64,000 bases of DNA from Fasciola hepatica. Taxonomy: Eukaryota > Platyhelminthes > Trematoda > Plagiorchiida > Fasciolidae. The notes below the pieces were generated by a model, which saw only the letters and a program-made list of their open reading frames with translations, did no database searches and was not told where the DNA came from. A program made the position numbers and the translations under genes. Positions 9,600-21,120 of the stretch are shown one piece after another. The stretch lies in contig CANUEZ040000062.1 in the NCBI GenBank assembly GCA_948099385.1, forward strand, positions 558,001 to 622,000. Reading direction: 5' to 3'. Every line of letters begins with the position of its first letter. Position 1 is the first letter of the stretch.

Positions 9600-11160
9600 C
9601 CGATAACAGCAAGCAAACCGACGCAGTGTAGCGCAGTTCTAATAAGTGCATATCTGAAGATATGGCGTACGAGAGTGGCCTCTACCTCTTATTCAGGCCA
9701 ACTCTTTCGAAGACCCTGTCCCCTCCAGTTACGGACACCGCCAACGATAAACAGCCTCATCTACCTGACCGAATTCTCGAAGCTTGACTAACCGTGGTCA
9801 TTCCCGGTAACCCACGGTAGGGGCACACTCTGGCTGCTTTTCTGTTCCTGTGTTCTCTTCCCAGTTTTCCCCTCATACGCATTTTACCCCCATATTTGAC
9901 CATCTGCCCCATCATCCTGAAGATCATTCTCATTATAAGTGTGCTTGGATTAAGCCGCTGTATATTCGTTCAACAACTTCCGGCCCCAAAGATTCTGCCC
10001 TCCGAGACCTCCTGCAACCTGGCCATCGAATCGCGGATGTTGTACTTTCATAGAACTACGACTCCTACGCGTAATAATCGGTGATATTTAGAGCCCATCC
10101 TAACAGCTTGGGGCGCAGTCCGATCCACCGCCTTGGCCTGCTCACATGGGACGAGCAGGCCGTCTTCAACAGTGTGCGGGTGCAACTGTTCAGGTTGATC
10201 ACACCTCCTGTGAAGTATTTCTCAGCTCGAGTGTCAGGCGCACGATTAGCCCTACTCACTAGCACAGATTGTGGACTTCACGTTCTCACTCTCATAGCCC
10301 CACTGCATTCAATATAACAGTCTGCGGATAGCATGAGCTCATTGCCTCCACTCAACCACGGTAGGCTCACTTGTCAGTTTTCTCATTATTCTAACCGCTC
10401 CCTTTTCTCGCTTCTTATATGCACATCTAACCACCGCGTCCCTAATACCACCGTCGTTGCTCCACCGCAATCTTTGGCTTATCCGTTATGGCAAGCCCAT
10501 CATCGTTTTCTTCACGTTCCATTTTTGTGATGAAATCACTACACCATGAACTTCACGAACAGTTTCAAACTATGTTATCTGCCTTCAATCGTCTCTCTCG
10601 ATTTTTCCTATACACATGTCTCTCGTACAATTTTAGCCGTTACAGGTGCTGTGTCCATGCACCCCAGGCCGACTTACGGCACAGTTCGCTCTCACCGCTG
10701 TCAGTTCTCACTACTACGACCACTAGGTTGCAGAATTTTCCCTGCCTTTCCTGGCCATCCCCATTGTCATCATCAGGCTGCTTCATAATCTACATCCACT
10801 TCCTGCTGCACAGCTTTTCCAACAGTTTTTTGGTCCTCCCCATGTAAAACTCTTACTGTACAGCTATCTTTACGTAGACAAGTCAGACCTAACCACTTGA
10901 CCTTGACTTTCGGACACACCTGACTTCAATTAGAGTTTATGAATGGGCACATTTAAAACTATCCACCATATTCCTTATTCCGCAATGATCTATCTTACAA
11001 TTATTCAACTTTCACCCCATGTATGACTTCAAATGACCAGTCTACATTAAACTAACCATATACCCTTCCTTTTATTCTGGAAATGCATGTCCACGTATTC
11101 GTCTGTGATATTTTGATCACGTATCTTGAACGTTCTGGGCCACTCCGGAACAAACCATTA
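9600..11160 (+). repeat. Family P dispersed repeat, copy 1 (pyrimidine-rich, non-coding)
   Basis: This plus strand is pyrimidine-rich and shares blocks with other places in the window. Bases 9641-9790 match the reverse complement of 22690-22850 (both contain ATCTGAAGATATGGC and CATCTACCTG). Bases 10090-10290 match 19680-19850 and 55020-55210 (shared words include ATCACACCTCCTGTG or ATCACGCCTCCTGTG, and CCACTAGCACAGGTTGCGGA-like). Open frames here are low-complexity Ser/Leu/Pro strings and are not conserved between copies. I read it as a degraded retroposon copy. A TGACCTTGACTTT word near 10900 recurs in the other copies. Confidence 0.65.
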
Positions 11161-11196
11161 TTAATATACGGAAAACCTGTGCTCTAGCATCGACTC

Positions 11197-12071
11197 CTAC
11201 GGCACCTCGCAGCATGACCTAGTTTCTCTGGACTTTACGTCCTTAACCCGAACCCGAAACGTTCTACCAGCGACTTGTGCTCTAATCCAGTTCAGCGCCT
11301 TCTGTGCAACACTCATACCCTGCAATTTTTGCACCATCGGCCTGTGGCTCAACGAGTCGAAGGTGTTCTGGAAATACGGGCAAGATATGTTCACTCGTCC
11401 GCGATTGTCCCGTCTGCTGGTCACTTCGTTCAGAAATGATAAGTTCGTCAGACACAATGTCCTTCTGACAAGTCCATGCTGCCTTACAATCACCGTCCCG
11501 TGGTGTTCAACATGCCTCTCGGTCCTATCCATGACGACCAACTCAATTACCTACAGTGTCACCGAGACTGGGCCAACGGGTCTGTAGCTGGATGCAATTT
11601 CCTTCTTGCACCTCTTGTGAATGGGCGCGAACTTGACTTTTAACCGGTCAAAAGGTAGCATGGCCGAGGCTAGCAAACTTCTGAACAAATGTGTTGGCGC
11701 CCGGGACATCGTACTAGCCACCCAGCGCAGGATTGAGAGGTCAACCTCACCTGTTCTGGCTGCCTCAACTTGCCCTAGTCGATTGACGGCTGGTTCTAGT
11801 GTCATGGGTTCGTTGGCGACCTCGTCCACTGGGGGAGCGCGATGGGGTTTGGTTTGTGGCGAATGGTTTCCGGCATCTGTCGCGTGTACTTGTCTGAAGA
11901 ACCCCTTGAACACTTCGGATTTCCCCCCGACCTCGCTCGCATGCCTACCCCACCCATCAACAAAGCAAAGTAAAGAATCTGCACACCAGCTTCTTCAACT
12001 GAATGCCTGATTCTCCTCGCCGTGCCCAAGAGCACCCCAAACTTATTCCGGTGAGTCGAAGTCGTCAACAA
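11197..12071 (-). pseudogene. Second-type LINE reverse transcriptase relic
   Basis: The minus strand encodes, in shifting frames, the start of a LINE RT: ARRIRHSVEEAGVQI, DEVANEPMTLEPAVNRLG, LRWVASTMSRAPTHLFRSLL, ASSYRPVGPVSVTL, then QHGLVRRTLCLTNLSFLNEV and FDSLSHRPMVQKLQG, ending with RVRVKDVKSRET. These are RT fingers and early palm. The catalytic FADD box would follow but is not present before the sequence becomes unrecognisable. It differs from the CR1-like copies and is closest, within this window, to the fragment at 33916-35370. Both ends are truncated. It abuts family P on the left. Confidence 0.75.
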
Positions 12072-12438
12072 CTACCAACATATCGGATTGAGTCGCTGTT
12101 AAGTTCAGCCACCGGAACGTTCGAGCAACGCGTAGCAACCAATTTCGACACAATCCAAAACAAAGTGGACTCCATATAGCTTAGGTGCTATATACAACAA
12201 ATTAATTAGTTTTACAATGATCAAATCTCAATAATATTCCTTTTGAGTTCTTACGCTCCCAGCTGTACGACAACTCAACAACTGCAGCTGAATTATAGCA
12301 AAAGGTTAAATACAGAAGACAATATTGCCAAATACAGTCACAACCAAGTTCAAGCGGAGCGACTCGCGCTCGAGGCTAAGGTGGGAGTCCGTTATGAGAC
12401 AGAAATTTAGAGCAATAAAATGGACAATCAGATTCCCT
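12072..12438. other. Spacer, no gene recognised
   Basis: No conserved frame seen. By position it could hold the 3' untranslated region of the BEL fragment to its right (which points leftward), but I saw no sequence matching the LTRs at 23025-23401 or 59251-59625. Confidence 0.4.
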
Positions 12439-13830
12439 TCAAAGATAGATCATACCAACGAAAAATGTCGCTTGTAACGTGGATGCCGATGCATGGAACG
12501 GGGTATCTTGAACTCCTTTACACCGGCCCCCAAAATCCGACCCGGATTTTTCTTGTGCATGGCTAGGTGTGGTCGGCCTCATGGATCGGATCGCCCTACG
12601 GTTCCCCAATACCTGAAACTGATCGCCGTTAGTATCAGCTTCCAATTGGACAAGCGGATCAACTCTCGGTGGTCTCCCTCGATTTGGCAGATCGGAAGAC
12701 CTGCCTCCCACTGGAGGAGAGCTTGCTTTTGAACTTACACCAACAGTGTCCGGTTCACCTTCAATGGAAAAAATCTTTCTAATGTCACAGTGTACCAATC
12801 CTTAATTACTTCGCACAGTTCCCGTTCGCACCAGGTCATGGTCCGGAGCCGAGGCGCTTTCGATAACTCCGATTGACCTACAGCCAGGGGGCAAAGCCCC
12901 CGAAACTAGTAGCACTACATCGCCCGATCCGAAGTCGCTTTCTCGAGCTATCCATTTCTGCAGCTGTTGTAACAATGGAAGATATTTCCCGGTCCATCTC
13001 CCCAAAATCTCAGATGTTAGGCTGTTTGCCTGCCTCCAATGACGAGCCATTCTATCTTGCAACGAATTCGTCGGAATATCTCGTTGGTTTGCCTTCGGGA
13101 TAAGTAGGTCGTTTGGCGTGAGTATTGCAGACCACGACAGTCCGAAGTAAAAGGCCTCACGGGTCGCCCGTTTACTGTCCGCTCACCTTCCGTGGGAAAT
13201 GTCAAAAATATTTCGTCAGTCACCGTCTGTTCGTCACAAACCCAAAAAAGTACAGTTCTAACCAAGCGTACTGTGATCTCCCGTATGCCACAGCGGTGAC
13301 TAGCCTGAAGGGGAATAAAGTGCCAGTGCACACGCCGTTGCAACAATCTATCAGCAGTCTTATCCCTAGACCAGTTTCCCATTAGGTTCTTCAACTCCCT
13401 TTGAGACCCATCAAAGTTCGTACCATTATCACTAAAAATATCGGACGGTGCTTCTCTCTTGGACATGAAACTCAGCAATGTCACAATGCACGAATCCGTC
13501 CTCAGAGAATAAGAAACTTAAATACGTACCGCACGCATCTGGAGGCAGGTGAAGATGCATCCATATCGTTTTCTCCATGCTGCTCTCATGTTTAGCAGCA
13601 ACTGGGCCAAAATAATCTACTCCGACGTACTTGAATGGAGACCAAACTTGTTGGACTCTGTTGGCTGTTAGTGGAGCCATCATCTGTTTGCCTACGACTG
13701 CCAAATGCTCCTGACATTTTCAACATCCTCCAAGTACACACTTGACGGCAGCTCCCCCTTTTACACTCCAAAACTTTTGCTAAGTTTTGCGTGTGGCTTA
13801 GATGGTCCTGCGTGTCCTTCCATCGCATTG
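12439..13830 (-). pseudogene. BEL/Pao integrase fragment
   Basis: The minus strand carries the last part of a BEL/Pao pol. From 13704 down it reads VVGKQMMAPL and VGVDYFGPV (first catalytic aspartate region). It continues with SDNGTNFDGSQREL (second aspartate), then VHWHFIPLQASHRCGIRE (glutamate region), then VNGRPVRP. From 13062 down a C-terminal DUF5641-like domain reads LQKWIARESDFGSGDVVLL. Several frames are used, so it is long dead. It parallels the pol at 63700-64000 and 24432-25270 but is more diverged. The upstream zinc-binding part is degraded and the region ends at about 13830. Confidence 0.8.
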
Positions 13831-14549
13831 GATGTCAGAATACACCACAATAGCCCTGAGATTTGGAGCACTGGTGACAGAGCAGGAGGTCCCAAACGAG
13901 CAAAGGCTTAAACATGGACTTACCTTTATTTTCATCGGTAATCTACTGGGCACTGCTAGCGGGTATTGCTGGTGAGTCAACGTGATGGAAGCAAAATATT
14001 GCTCCCCGATGCAAAACACTTCACACTGGGTTTAAGAGACAACCAGAACAACTTTGACTGCACAGGCGGAGTAAACAATGCTAGAAAGTATTTAAAGTCA
14101 TTCATCCAATGAACCTAACCAACAGACTATTTAGCTTTACCAAAATCCCATCGGATGTTTAGAATATGCCAACTTGTGTGGTTTAATGACATTAACAAAA
14201 TAATTGCATCAAATAAATGACCACTTAAGATGTACACGGGGAACAAAGACATTATACGCAACTAACTTAACTAATCTCAATCTTCATCAGATACATTTTG
14301 ACTAAGCCATGCCACAGCAAGACGTGGGAAAAGCGAGCAAGGGTTCCTCTGATAAGTCCATTCATTTCGGACCACTCTTCATTAACGATACCAAGGAGCT
14401 ATTGGTTTCGATGACTACCCTCGCCAACTTGACGAATCGAATTCTCCGGCACTTGACCTTCATTTTCTATCAAGGGCTTTCACCTTTCTTGTAACATTGT
14501 TGTTCTCAGTCTTCTCAAACCTTGTAACCATCCTCCAAGAAAGCAATCG
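13831..14549. other. Spacer between two BEL integrase relics
   Basis: No clear gene. By position the right half may be the unreadable C-terminal domain of the integrase to its right. A 61-codon plus-strand frame at 14309-14494 has no recognised relatives, and I do not call it. Confidence 0.4.
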
Positions 14550-15402
14550 TCTGCAGTGCAAATAAAAAGTACGGGAAGAATCCTAACAATTAAATACAGT
14601 TCCATTACTTCAAAGTACCAGAAGTTCGCTCAGGGTCAGTGCTTCGCAATCCTTTGTCACTGGAGAGAGAGAACGACCGATGACGATCCTTTCTACCTCC
14701 GACAATTTTGTCACTAATCCTTCATCTATCACACGATGACCATGGGCAACTGAATCTAGTGCACTCCGCACCGAAAGTACCACGCATTCACATGATTAGT
14801 CCTAGTGACTAGCTTCCGGTGGTCTAAATCTCCATTTGATACTTAAATATGGTGAAAAGTGATTTATAATATCTTGTGGTAACTCTTGAATAAAACCTCA
14901 AATCCCAGTTCAAGCCCATTGAAATCGGTTCCATCATCACTGGGAACAACATGTAGTTGACCCCTCCTGGTCGTCAGCCATATTAACGCCTCTTTCCACC
15001 ACGTAGACTTCAGTACAAAGTAACCCTACTGGTACCAGGCTCAAAAATCCCTTACAACCGTTTCTCAAATCCTGAATCTTTAGATGAAATACTTTAAACG
15101 ACATGTTACTTCTTCCAGTGAAGATAATAATAAGATATTTTTCATGTCCCTATTGGGGCCCATCCGGCGGTTATCCAAATGCGCTGATGGCTGCCTTTCG
15201 ACTAGTAAATTTCCCCAACATATCCTTCTGTGTAAATGCAGTGCAAAATTACAACACCCGTCACGTGGTATCTACCGGGCAGTAGTGTCGCATGTTTGAC
15301 GTGGAAACTCGAGCAAAATGTGTTCGCGCCTCCAACCATCCTTATCAAACGATCGACCAAAATCAGACCGCCTCTTTGGCGGAGTTTGAACAAGTCCTTC
15401 AA
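14550..15402 (-). pseudogene. BEL/Pao integrase relic (zinc region and core)
   Basis: The frame 15402-15202 ends KHATLLPGRYHV and HCIYTEGYVGEIY, aligning with KYPILLPARQPV and HVHAVEGHAGESH of the right-end integrase. Further down the minus strand, SDDGTDFNG, IKWRFRPPEASH and KLSEVERIVIGRSL are readable in shifting frames. They correspond to the second aspartate, glutamate and terminal parts of an integrase core. This core differs from the one at 13830-12439. Not functional. Confidence 0.65.
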
Positions 15403-16266
15403 TTCCTTTATTCGAGCATCCTTTGTTTGGATTGGCTAATTTGAAGTAGATTTTTTACCCGCGTCAAACCTTTCACTTTCTCTGCTGGATTGATTTTACT
15501 GGGGAGTATCGCACCGAATTTGAAACTAGTCCTCGGTAAGACGACCGTAAATATCAGTGCCCGCCATTTGAACCTCGTTCATTGCATCACGGTCTTGCGC
15601 GCCTTAGTCCAACAGAAGCAACAAAGTTAGTTCAGCACTATTTCTTTGTTGATAAACTTGGTGGTCAGTATCATATCGTTTTGTTCTAAATTGGCATCGC
15701 GCAAACTGGGTATCTGGAATACTGGACACTCCTTTTCGGGTGGGGTTAGGAGACCCGGTGCACCCAATTAAACAACCTATATAAATTCTGTGGACGTCGT
15801 GGGTAAAGCTTGACAGGGTTGTTAGATGACTGCACATACTGCTACCGGTCTGCGCTGGTCGATTCGTGAATGATCGTCATGCCTTTTGTCACAAGAGTCT
15901 TCGACTGGGTGTTTGTACTTCGGATACAGTGAGGTACAACGGGTGAACCGGTCCAGAACGTTGAGCCCGAGATAACTCCTGCGAGGCATTTTTCAAAGTG
16001 TTGGCTGAGCTTGCAGACAGTGATGCTGCAGTCAGTTCCATCTTGGGGCCAGAAGCTATTCTCAAAGGGGCAACTCTAGCTTCGGTGAATAACGATCTGG
16101 TTTTTATCTGCCCACTAGCATCTAACCAGCAGCTATATGCTGCCCATCTGTACTCTGATGCATCCTAGAATACGTGTGAATCTCGCGTTTGGTTCAGCTC
16201 GCTCGAAGGCAGGCATCGCGAGATATGCCTGTTTTCTAGTGCATTTGACGTGATCAGGAAGACTTT

Positions 16267-17220
16267 TTAGTGTAGTCCGCCCATAGATTCAAAAGGTTGG
16301 TACCAGTGGACTTTCGTACCCCTGAACTGTTTTGGGAGAATTTTTCTGGAAAGCAGCCGGGGAGAAACGATACTAAGGGGACCGTGCAAACTGGGTATAG
16401 ATGACGGGACTCTCCCACGCGTAATCGGTTGATCAGGACTATTCAGCTCCAAAACAGACCCATCAGTTTCAATGTTCCACTATATCCTCGGGGTGTTTTT
16501 CTTGAGAGTGGTGGTCCTTTCATTTCTCTAGCATTTTCTACCTTCACATCATGCGGAATGGCTTCTAGAACCTGAAAAGCGGCTGATGTGCTTTTCGTGG
16601 GGTAAAACCCGTTTTCCTTGGGCGACTTTGTCAGAATCCTCAAATATGATAAGGCTGTTTTCGTGTCATAAAGTGACCCAGGACAAATTTCAACATAAAC
16701 TTTGTTCTTGATGCTGTCAACTACTGCCTGGCGGAAAGACGCTCCACACGGGTTTGCATTTTCTCGTAGGGCGTACTTGGCCTAGAAGGGGAACAATACC
16801 ACTTTAAACAGATAACTCGTCCTCCCACAATCTGTCACCGGTTTGTCCAAGTTGTTCTCGTCCCTTAATTAAAATCGGAAAGCTTTGTCCTTTGCCACAA
16901 GCACCTTTACCCGAAGGAGGACCTCTCTGACTTCGGTCGGCACAGCCACTTTACCTTACCTAACCCGGAAAAAGAAACCCAGTTAGTGGTATTGTCAATT
17001 CTGGCCCTTGTAATAAACAATCATTTAGTGGCTTCCCTTAAAATCTGACTGAGCAGTCAAGATCTATACGACGTTTTCCAGATTTCTCAGTTGCAATCAC
17101 GTTTTCTACATGACGGAGTATTTTGTTCCGCACTGCCACGCCTGAGTACCGTTCCCAACGGGCTTAGTCCCCACCAAAACGTTATTTCAGGCGCTGCAAA
17201 CCTTGAATAACGTAGATTGT
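16267..17220 (-). pseudogene. BEL/Pao reverse transcriptase relic
   Basis: In conceptual minus-strand reading, GKVAVPTEVREVLLRVKVLV and AKDKAFRF match the palm of the right-end RT. Further on, AKYALRENANP and YVEI replace ANYALRELANK and the catalytic YVDD. FQVLEAIPHDVKVENAREMKG and ELNSPDQPITRGRVPSSIPS continue the match. The catalytic box is mutated (second aspartate lost), and stops are frequent. Readable by homology only. Confidence 0.7.
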
Positions 17221-17543
17221 GTTGTCTAGCAGATGTTTGGCCAGTTTATGTCGCCTGAGGGTCACTTTAGACTGATTCTGCAGGCTTCTAGTCCATTTCC
17301 GCACTCTCTGCAGCACAACACTATCTTCTCGCAATAATGACAGCCATTTATCCCCGAGTCGTTAAGTGATTACCTGTGGAGACGATGAAACCGTCGTTCT
17401 ATGTGTTTCTTTCCTTCGGATACGTAATTTTCACAATCAGCTCCCCCCGAATAGTCGCGTACTATCCACTCCAAAGTCAAGCATACTGCGTGGGCTGTTT
17501 TTCGGTCGCCTACTCTGTAGTCCGACACCCAATGCGCTTAAGA

Positions 17544-17729
17544 TTAGCCACAGCCAGTGAGAAGATCTACTTCGTCGTTCTCTCGGGCTGCTATGGCTAC
17601 ATCTTGCAGATCAAGCCATCTAGATGAAATAGCATTTACTGACTTTGTTGCCCGCATCGGGAAGTAAGTCGGTGTGAATGCCTCTCCTGAAGCAATCTGT
17701 TTATTCATATCAAGAGAGACGAGTAGCAA
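17544..17729 (-). pseudogene. BEL/Pao protease C-terminal segment relic
   Basis: This short frame aligns with the region after the aspartic protease active site of the right-end element: SLDMNKQIASGEAF, FPMRATKSVNAISSRW and NDEVDLLTGCG correspond to SLDTNEEIEPTEAF, LPMRAPRSVNAILTRW and DDEVDLLIGCN. The D-S-G site itself would lie near 17800 on the minus strand and is not readable in an open frame. Confidence 0.75.
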
Positions 17730-17886
17730 TCATAACCGACCTGCGGTCCGTACCTGAGTCTGGCCCACCGTATTTACTGCTGAAGACGTTGGGGTTTTCT
17801 CCATTTATTATCGGTTCACAAATCGTCCCTTTACCAAAGTAGTATCCGGTCCACTGCCAACGACGGCCAAAACCTGAGTCACTCCA

Positions 17887-18844
17887 TTAGTATTTTAGGC
17901 ATAAAAACCAAGCTACCATCGTTCTTGTTCTTTCAAACCTTTCATTTACCGTAGCTTTGAGATACTTTGGACGTTCTGTCAATCCGTGGTTTGTCGCTAG
18001 CTTCGGGGCCTGGAAGAGGTTCACCATCACGCAAACTGGCTGCATGTTTGTCCAGGCCTTGAGTTTCGGGAACCCCCACGCAGCACCATAAGCATGACTG
18101 GTACATGGTCTGTTTGCTCTGTGGCTTTCACTGATGAGCTGACCAAATCTGCTGTCGGCTATCCCCGTCTGTCCAACCGAGCAATCGGTTAGGTCCTCTG
18201 AATTGGCTCCGCGGTCATCCCAGCTTAGGCGTTCTGCTTCCTCAGCCCAGAGACCCCGCAGTTTCGACGAGAAACAAGGAACTGTCACCTCCAAGATGTG
18301 CATCGGGCGGAGGTCAAGCCCTCGGCCTAAGTGATCAAGAGCTATTGGACAGTTTTGTACCCTGATGACAAGGTCGGTCACGGTGTAGACGCTGCCTTTA
18401 GTTAGCTTTGCTTCTGAGATCAAACCGTCGATGGGAATGCGACCAGCTTTAAGCGGCCCACCGAAAAATTTCTTTGTTTTTCCTTCTCCTTTGTAGTCTT
18501 GACTCGATTTGGGCACGAAAAGCCATTATTAGCTCCCACAACTCGCCCTCAGCAATGGTGGGCCAGATACAGCAGTTCCCACTGCGGATCGTTTAACTCA
18601 GCTTAGGCAGAGCTTCCAAACTGTAGTAGAATTGCTCTGGTCGTCTGTCGAAGAATTTCAGCTCCATGCTAGAAGCGTCAATTGGTGATTGCGCTGGTGC
18701 AAGCATTTTGACTGCCGACTCGGGGATTCTTTCCAGATGGCTTGGTTTGTTGTAGGGGCAACTTTCAGTGGCTCGACGTTGCAGTTGATTCCGTCTCATT
18801 TTGTCCCTACATTTTGCGCCTACTGTCAAGCGCCCATTAACCAT
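17887..18844 (-). pseudogene. BEL/Pao gag relic
   Basis: This was the capsid-type protein of the degraded element. The frame 18844-18593 contains PIDASSMELKFFDRRPEQF, matching the gag segment SIDLPRVELTVFDGRAEKY of the right-end element. The frame 18516-17887 continues with KGSVYTVTDLVIRVQNCPIA, WAEEAERLSWDDRGANSEDL and QTGIADSRFGQLI, and ends in a zinc-knuckle region that has lost most of its cysteines. About 80 bases between the frames are unreadable. The match is collinear over the whole length. Confidence 0.8.
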
Positions 18845-20544
18845 TTTTCTGGTTCTAATTTCAGCGGCTTGAACAATTTATTATGGTTATGATCAACAAT
18901 GCCCTCGGTCATACATAAACGTGCTGTGACGGGCTAGCAGATCCCGTGTTACCTAAAGAAATAGGTATACTTAGATTTTTGAATAGAGAAAGAAAGCACG
19001 ACCCGGGTAACATCCATTGCAGCGTCGACATCACCTACCCCATATTCCTTCTCCATCGCCAGCGTACTAGTATCCCCTAGAATGACTTACATCACTGACA
19101 CTGCTTTTGTTAGATTCTCCCTAATTCACGCGCTCCAACGTCTCCTATCTATTATCTACATCATACTTAATTCGCTTTACTCGGTCCGAGCTGACCCCAT
19201 TCCCCTCCTTTATTTTGCCCTAACGTCCCAACACTTAGTCCAATTCCAGTGACCACCAATTACACCTAAATTATCTTTCTTTTGTTCCTAGTTTTGGTCA
19301 TTATTTTTTTATTCTCATTCGCTCCCAATGGCTCATAGCCCTCATTCTTCCCAAAGTGGTCTGTGTCTACATTACTAGATTTCTATTTCCACCACTGACC
19401 GTTGGTCCTCAGCTGGGAGCACCCCAGGCTGCGTCTCTCTACTCTTATGCTTCCAGACACCAACCGGCGCTCATTTCCCATTTGATGTCTTGGAATGATC
19501 CGGAGATAATACCAGCGAAATATCTGGCCCACACTCCCGGCTGGAAATCTGGTACCCGCCCATCATTCCGTCGCTAACTCATTGGCCCTGCCCTCCAGGA
19601 CCCCCTGCAATCTCCTAGACTACCCCATCTCCACTTCTGTAAGATCTCGACGAACATCACCTGAGCAAATCCCGCCGGTGCGGGACGCGGACAAATCCCT
19701 CGCTTTGGCCGGTACACTTCGTGCGCGCAGGACGTCTGCAACAATGCGCGGGCGCAACTAGGTGGATCGCACCTCCTGCCTCCAGAAATGGTTTTCAGGT
19801 TGGATGTCCAGCGCACGGTCAGCCCCACCCACTAGCACAGGTTGCGGATTGAAAAAAAACAATGCAAAACAAAAGGAATACCGTTCGTATACTCAAATGC
19901 TGCCGTCTCCTCCAGCTAACATGGACTCTCCATCGTGCTCGCTTCAAATTTGCCTTCATTACCTACTGCATTATTCGTCCGGCAAAATTTGCTTTCTTTG
20001 GTGCATAATTATCGCATACTTAATAATCCATCAACATTCCTTGCTCATTATTCCCGGTCCACTTCCCGCGGTTTCATGCTCAACTATTCACCAGTCTTAT
20101 TTACGAACTTAACTACTCTCTAAGATAAAGCCCACCCCTCTCTGGTACTTTTACCGATATACTCGAGAACTAACGCATTTTGTTGCTGTCACTAACTTCC
20201 GTACCACAATCTTCGGACAGTATATGACACTGCGAAATTTATCTCTAGAGATTCCTAATAATCGACGACTCTACGTTTGTTTGCTTTCTCTGTCAGCTCC
20301 GCTGTTTGCCCACTTAGGGCTGTTGCATTGCAATGTCCTCATCATGCAAGGTATCGTGTCCCACATATGCACATCTGATAAGCTCTTGTGCCACAGAGTT
20401 CTGTTCTGTCGCCACAAAGTGGTCCACCTTCTGTATCAAACATGAACTGATGGTCTTCTGCCCATCACTTCATCGTTTTTGCCAGCTGTGTCCATCCTAT
20501 TGTTGTAGTTGAGCACCACGCAACGATTTTTCCGCTAATTCTTA

Positions 20545-21120
20545 GTTTCATGCTGATGCATTACTTCCTTTTTTCTGAAAGCAAAACAATCCTTTCAAAG
20601 TCTATATGTTTTTTCCGGTCACTCCATTCACCATTACTTCGGCAACCACGGTCCAGATGTATAGTCTATTTGGTTTACCATACACTCCGCCTATATCCGG
20701 CTGCCGAACTTTGCTAACCTATTCATCGGTTGTTCTGCGTACTTCCTTTCCCATGCTCCATTCCGATAGATCGTCCCAGGCACTTCCGATGCTTGATACA
20801 CTCTTCTCACCACGTGAAGTCCTTGCTGAGAATTATCAGTACGCAAATACTTACCTGTCATTAACTGGTCATCTCTCATACAAGCCACGTTTCTGCCACT
20901 ATCGTAGCTACGCACCACACATTGATTATTTTGCCAGTTACCAGTTTCTTGTTGATGCTTCATATTCTTTTTTTCTGAAAGCAAAACAATCCACTCAAAG
21001 TCCATATGCTCTATTCGGTCACTTCTTTCACCATCAATTTGACACCCACAGTCCAGTGTGTTGTTCGTTTTGTTTTACAACCGGCTCAACCGATATACGG
21101 TCACTGAACCACAAAATTGT
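20545..21120 (+). repeat. 400-base tandem duplication inside family P copy 2
   Basis: The word TTTTCTGAAAGCAAAACAATCC occurs at 20573 and again exactly 400 bases later at 20973. Similar flanks continue on both sides (a TTGATGC word before, CAAAGTCTATATG or CAAAGTCCATATG after, then CACTCCATTCACCATTA or CACTTCTTTCACCATCA). A single diverged version occurs at 40220-40310 in copy 4, so the duplication may be specific to this copy. Confidence 0.75.

Larger units (their letters stand above)
14550..18890 (-). mobile_element. Degraded BEL/Pao element, gag to integrase
   Basis: The order on the minus strand is gag (18844-17887), protease (17729-17544), RT (about 17220-16270), a poorly readable RNase H stretch, the integrase zinc region (15402-15202) and the integrase core (about 15190-14550). 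Segment by segment it aligns with the element at 59667-64000. No LTR was recognised on either side. Heavy stop and frameshift load marks it as much older than the right-end copy. A second integrase in the same orientation follows at 13830-12439, so either two elements lie in tandem or one inserted beside the other. Confidence 0.75.
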
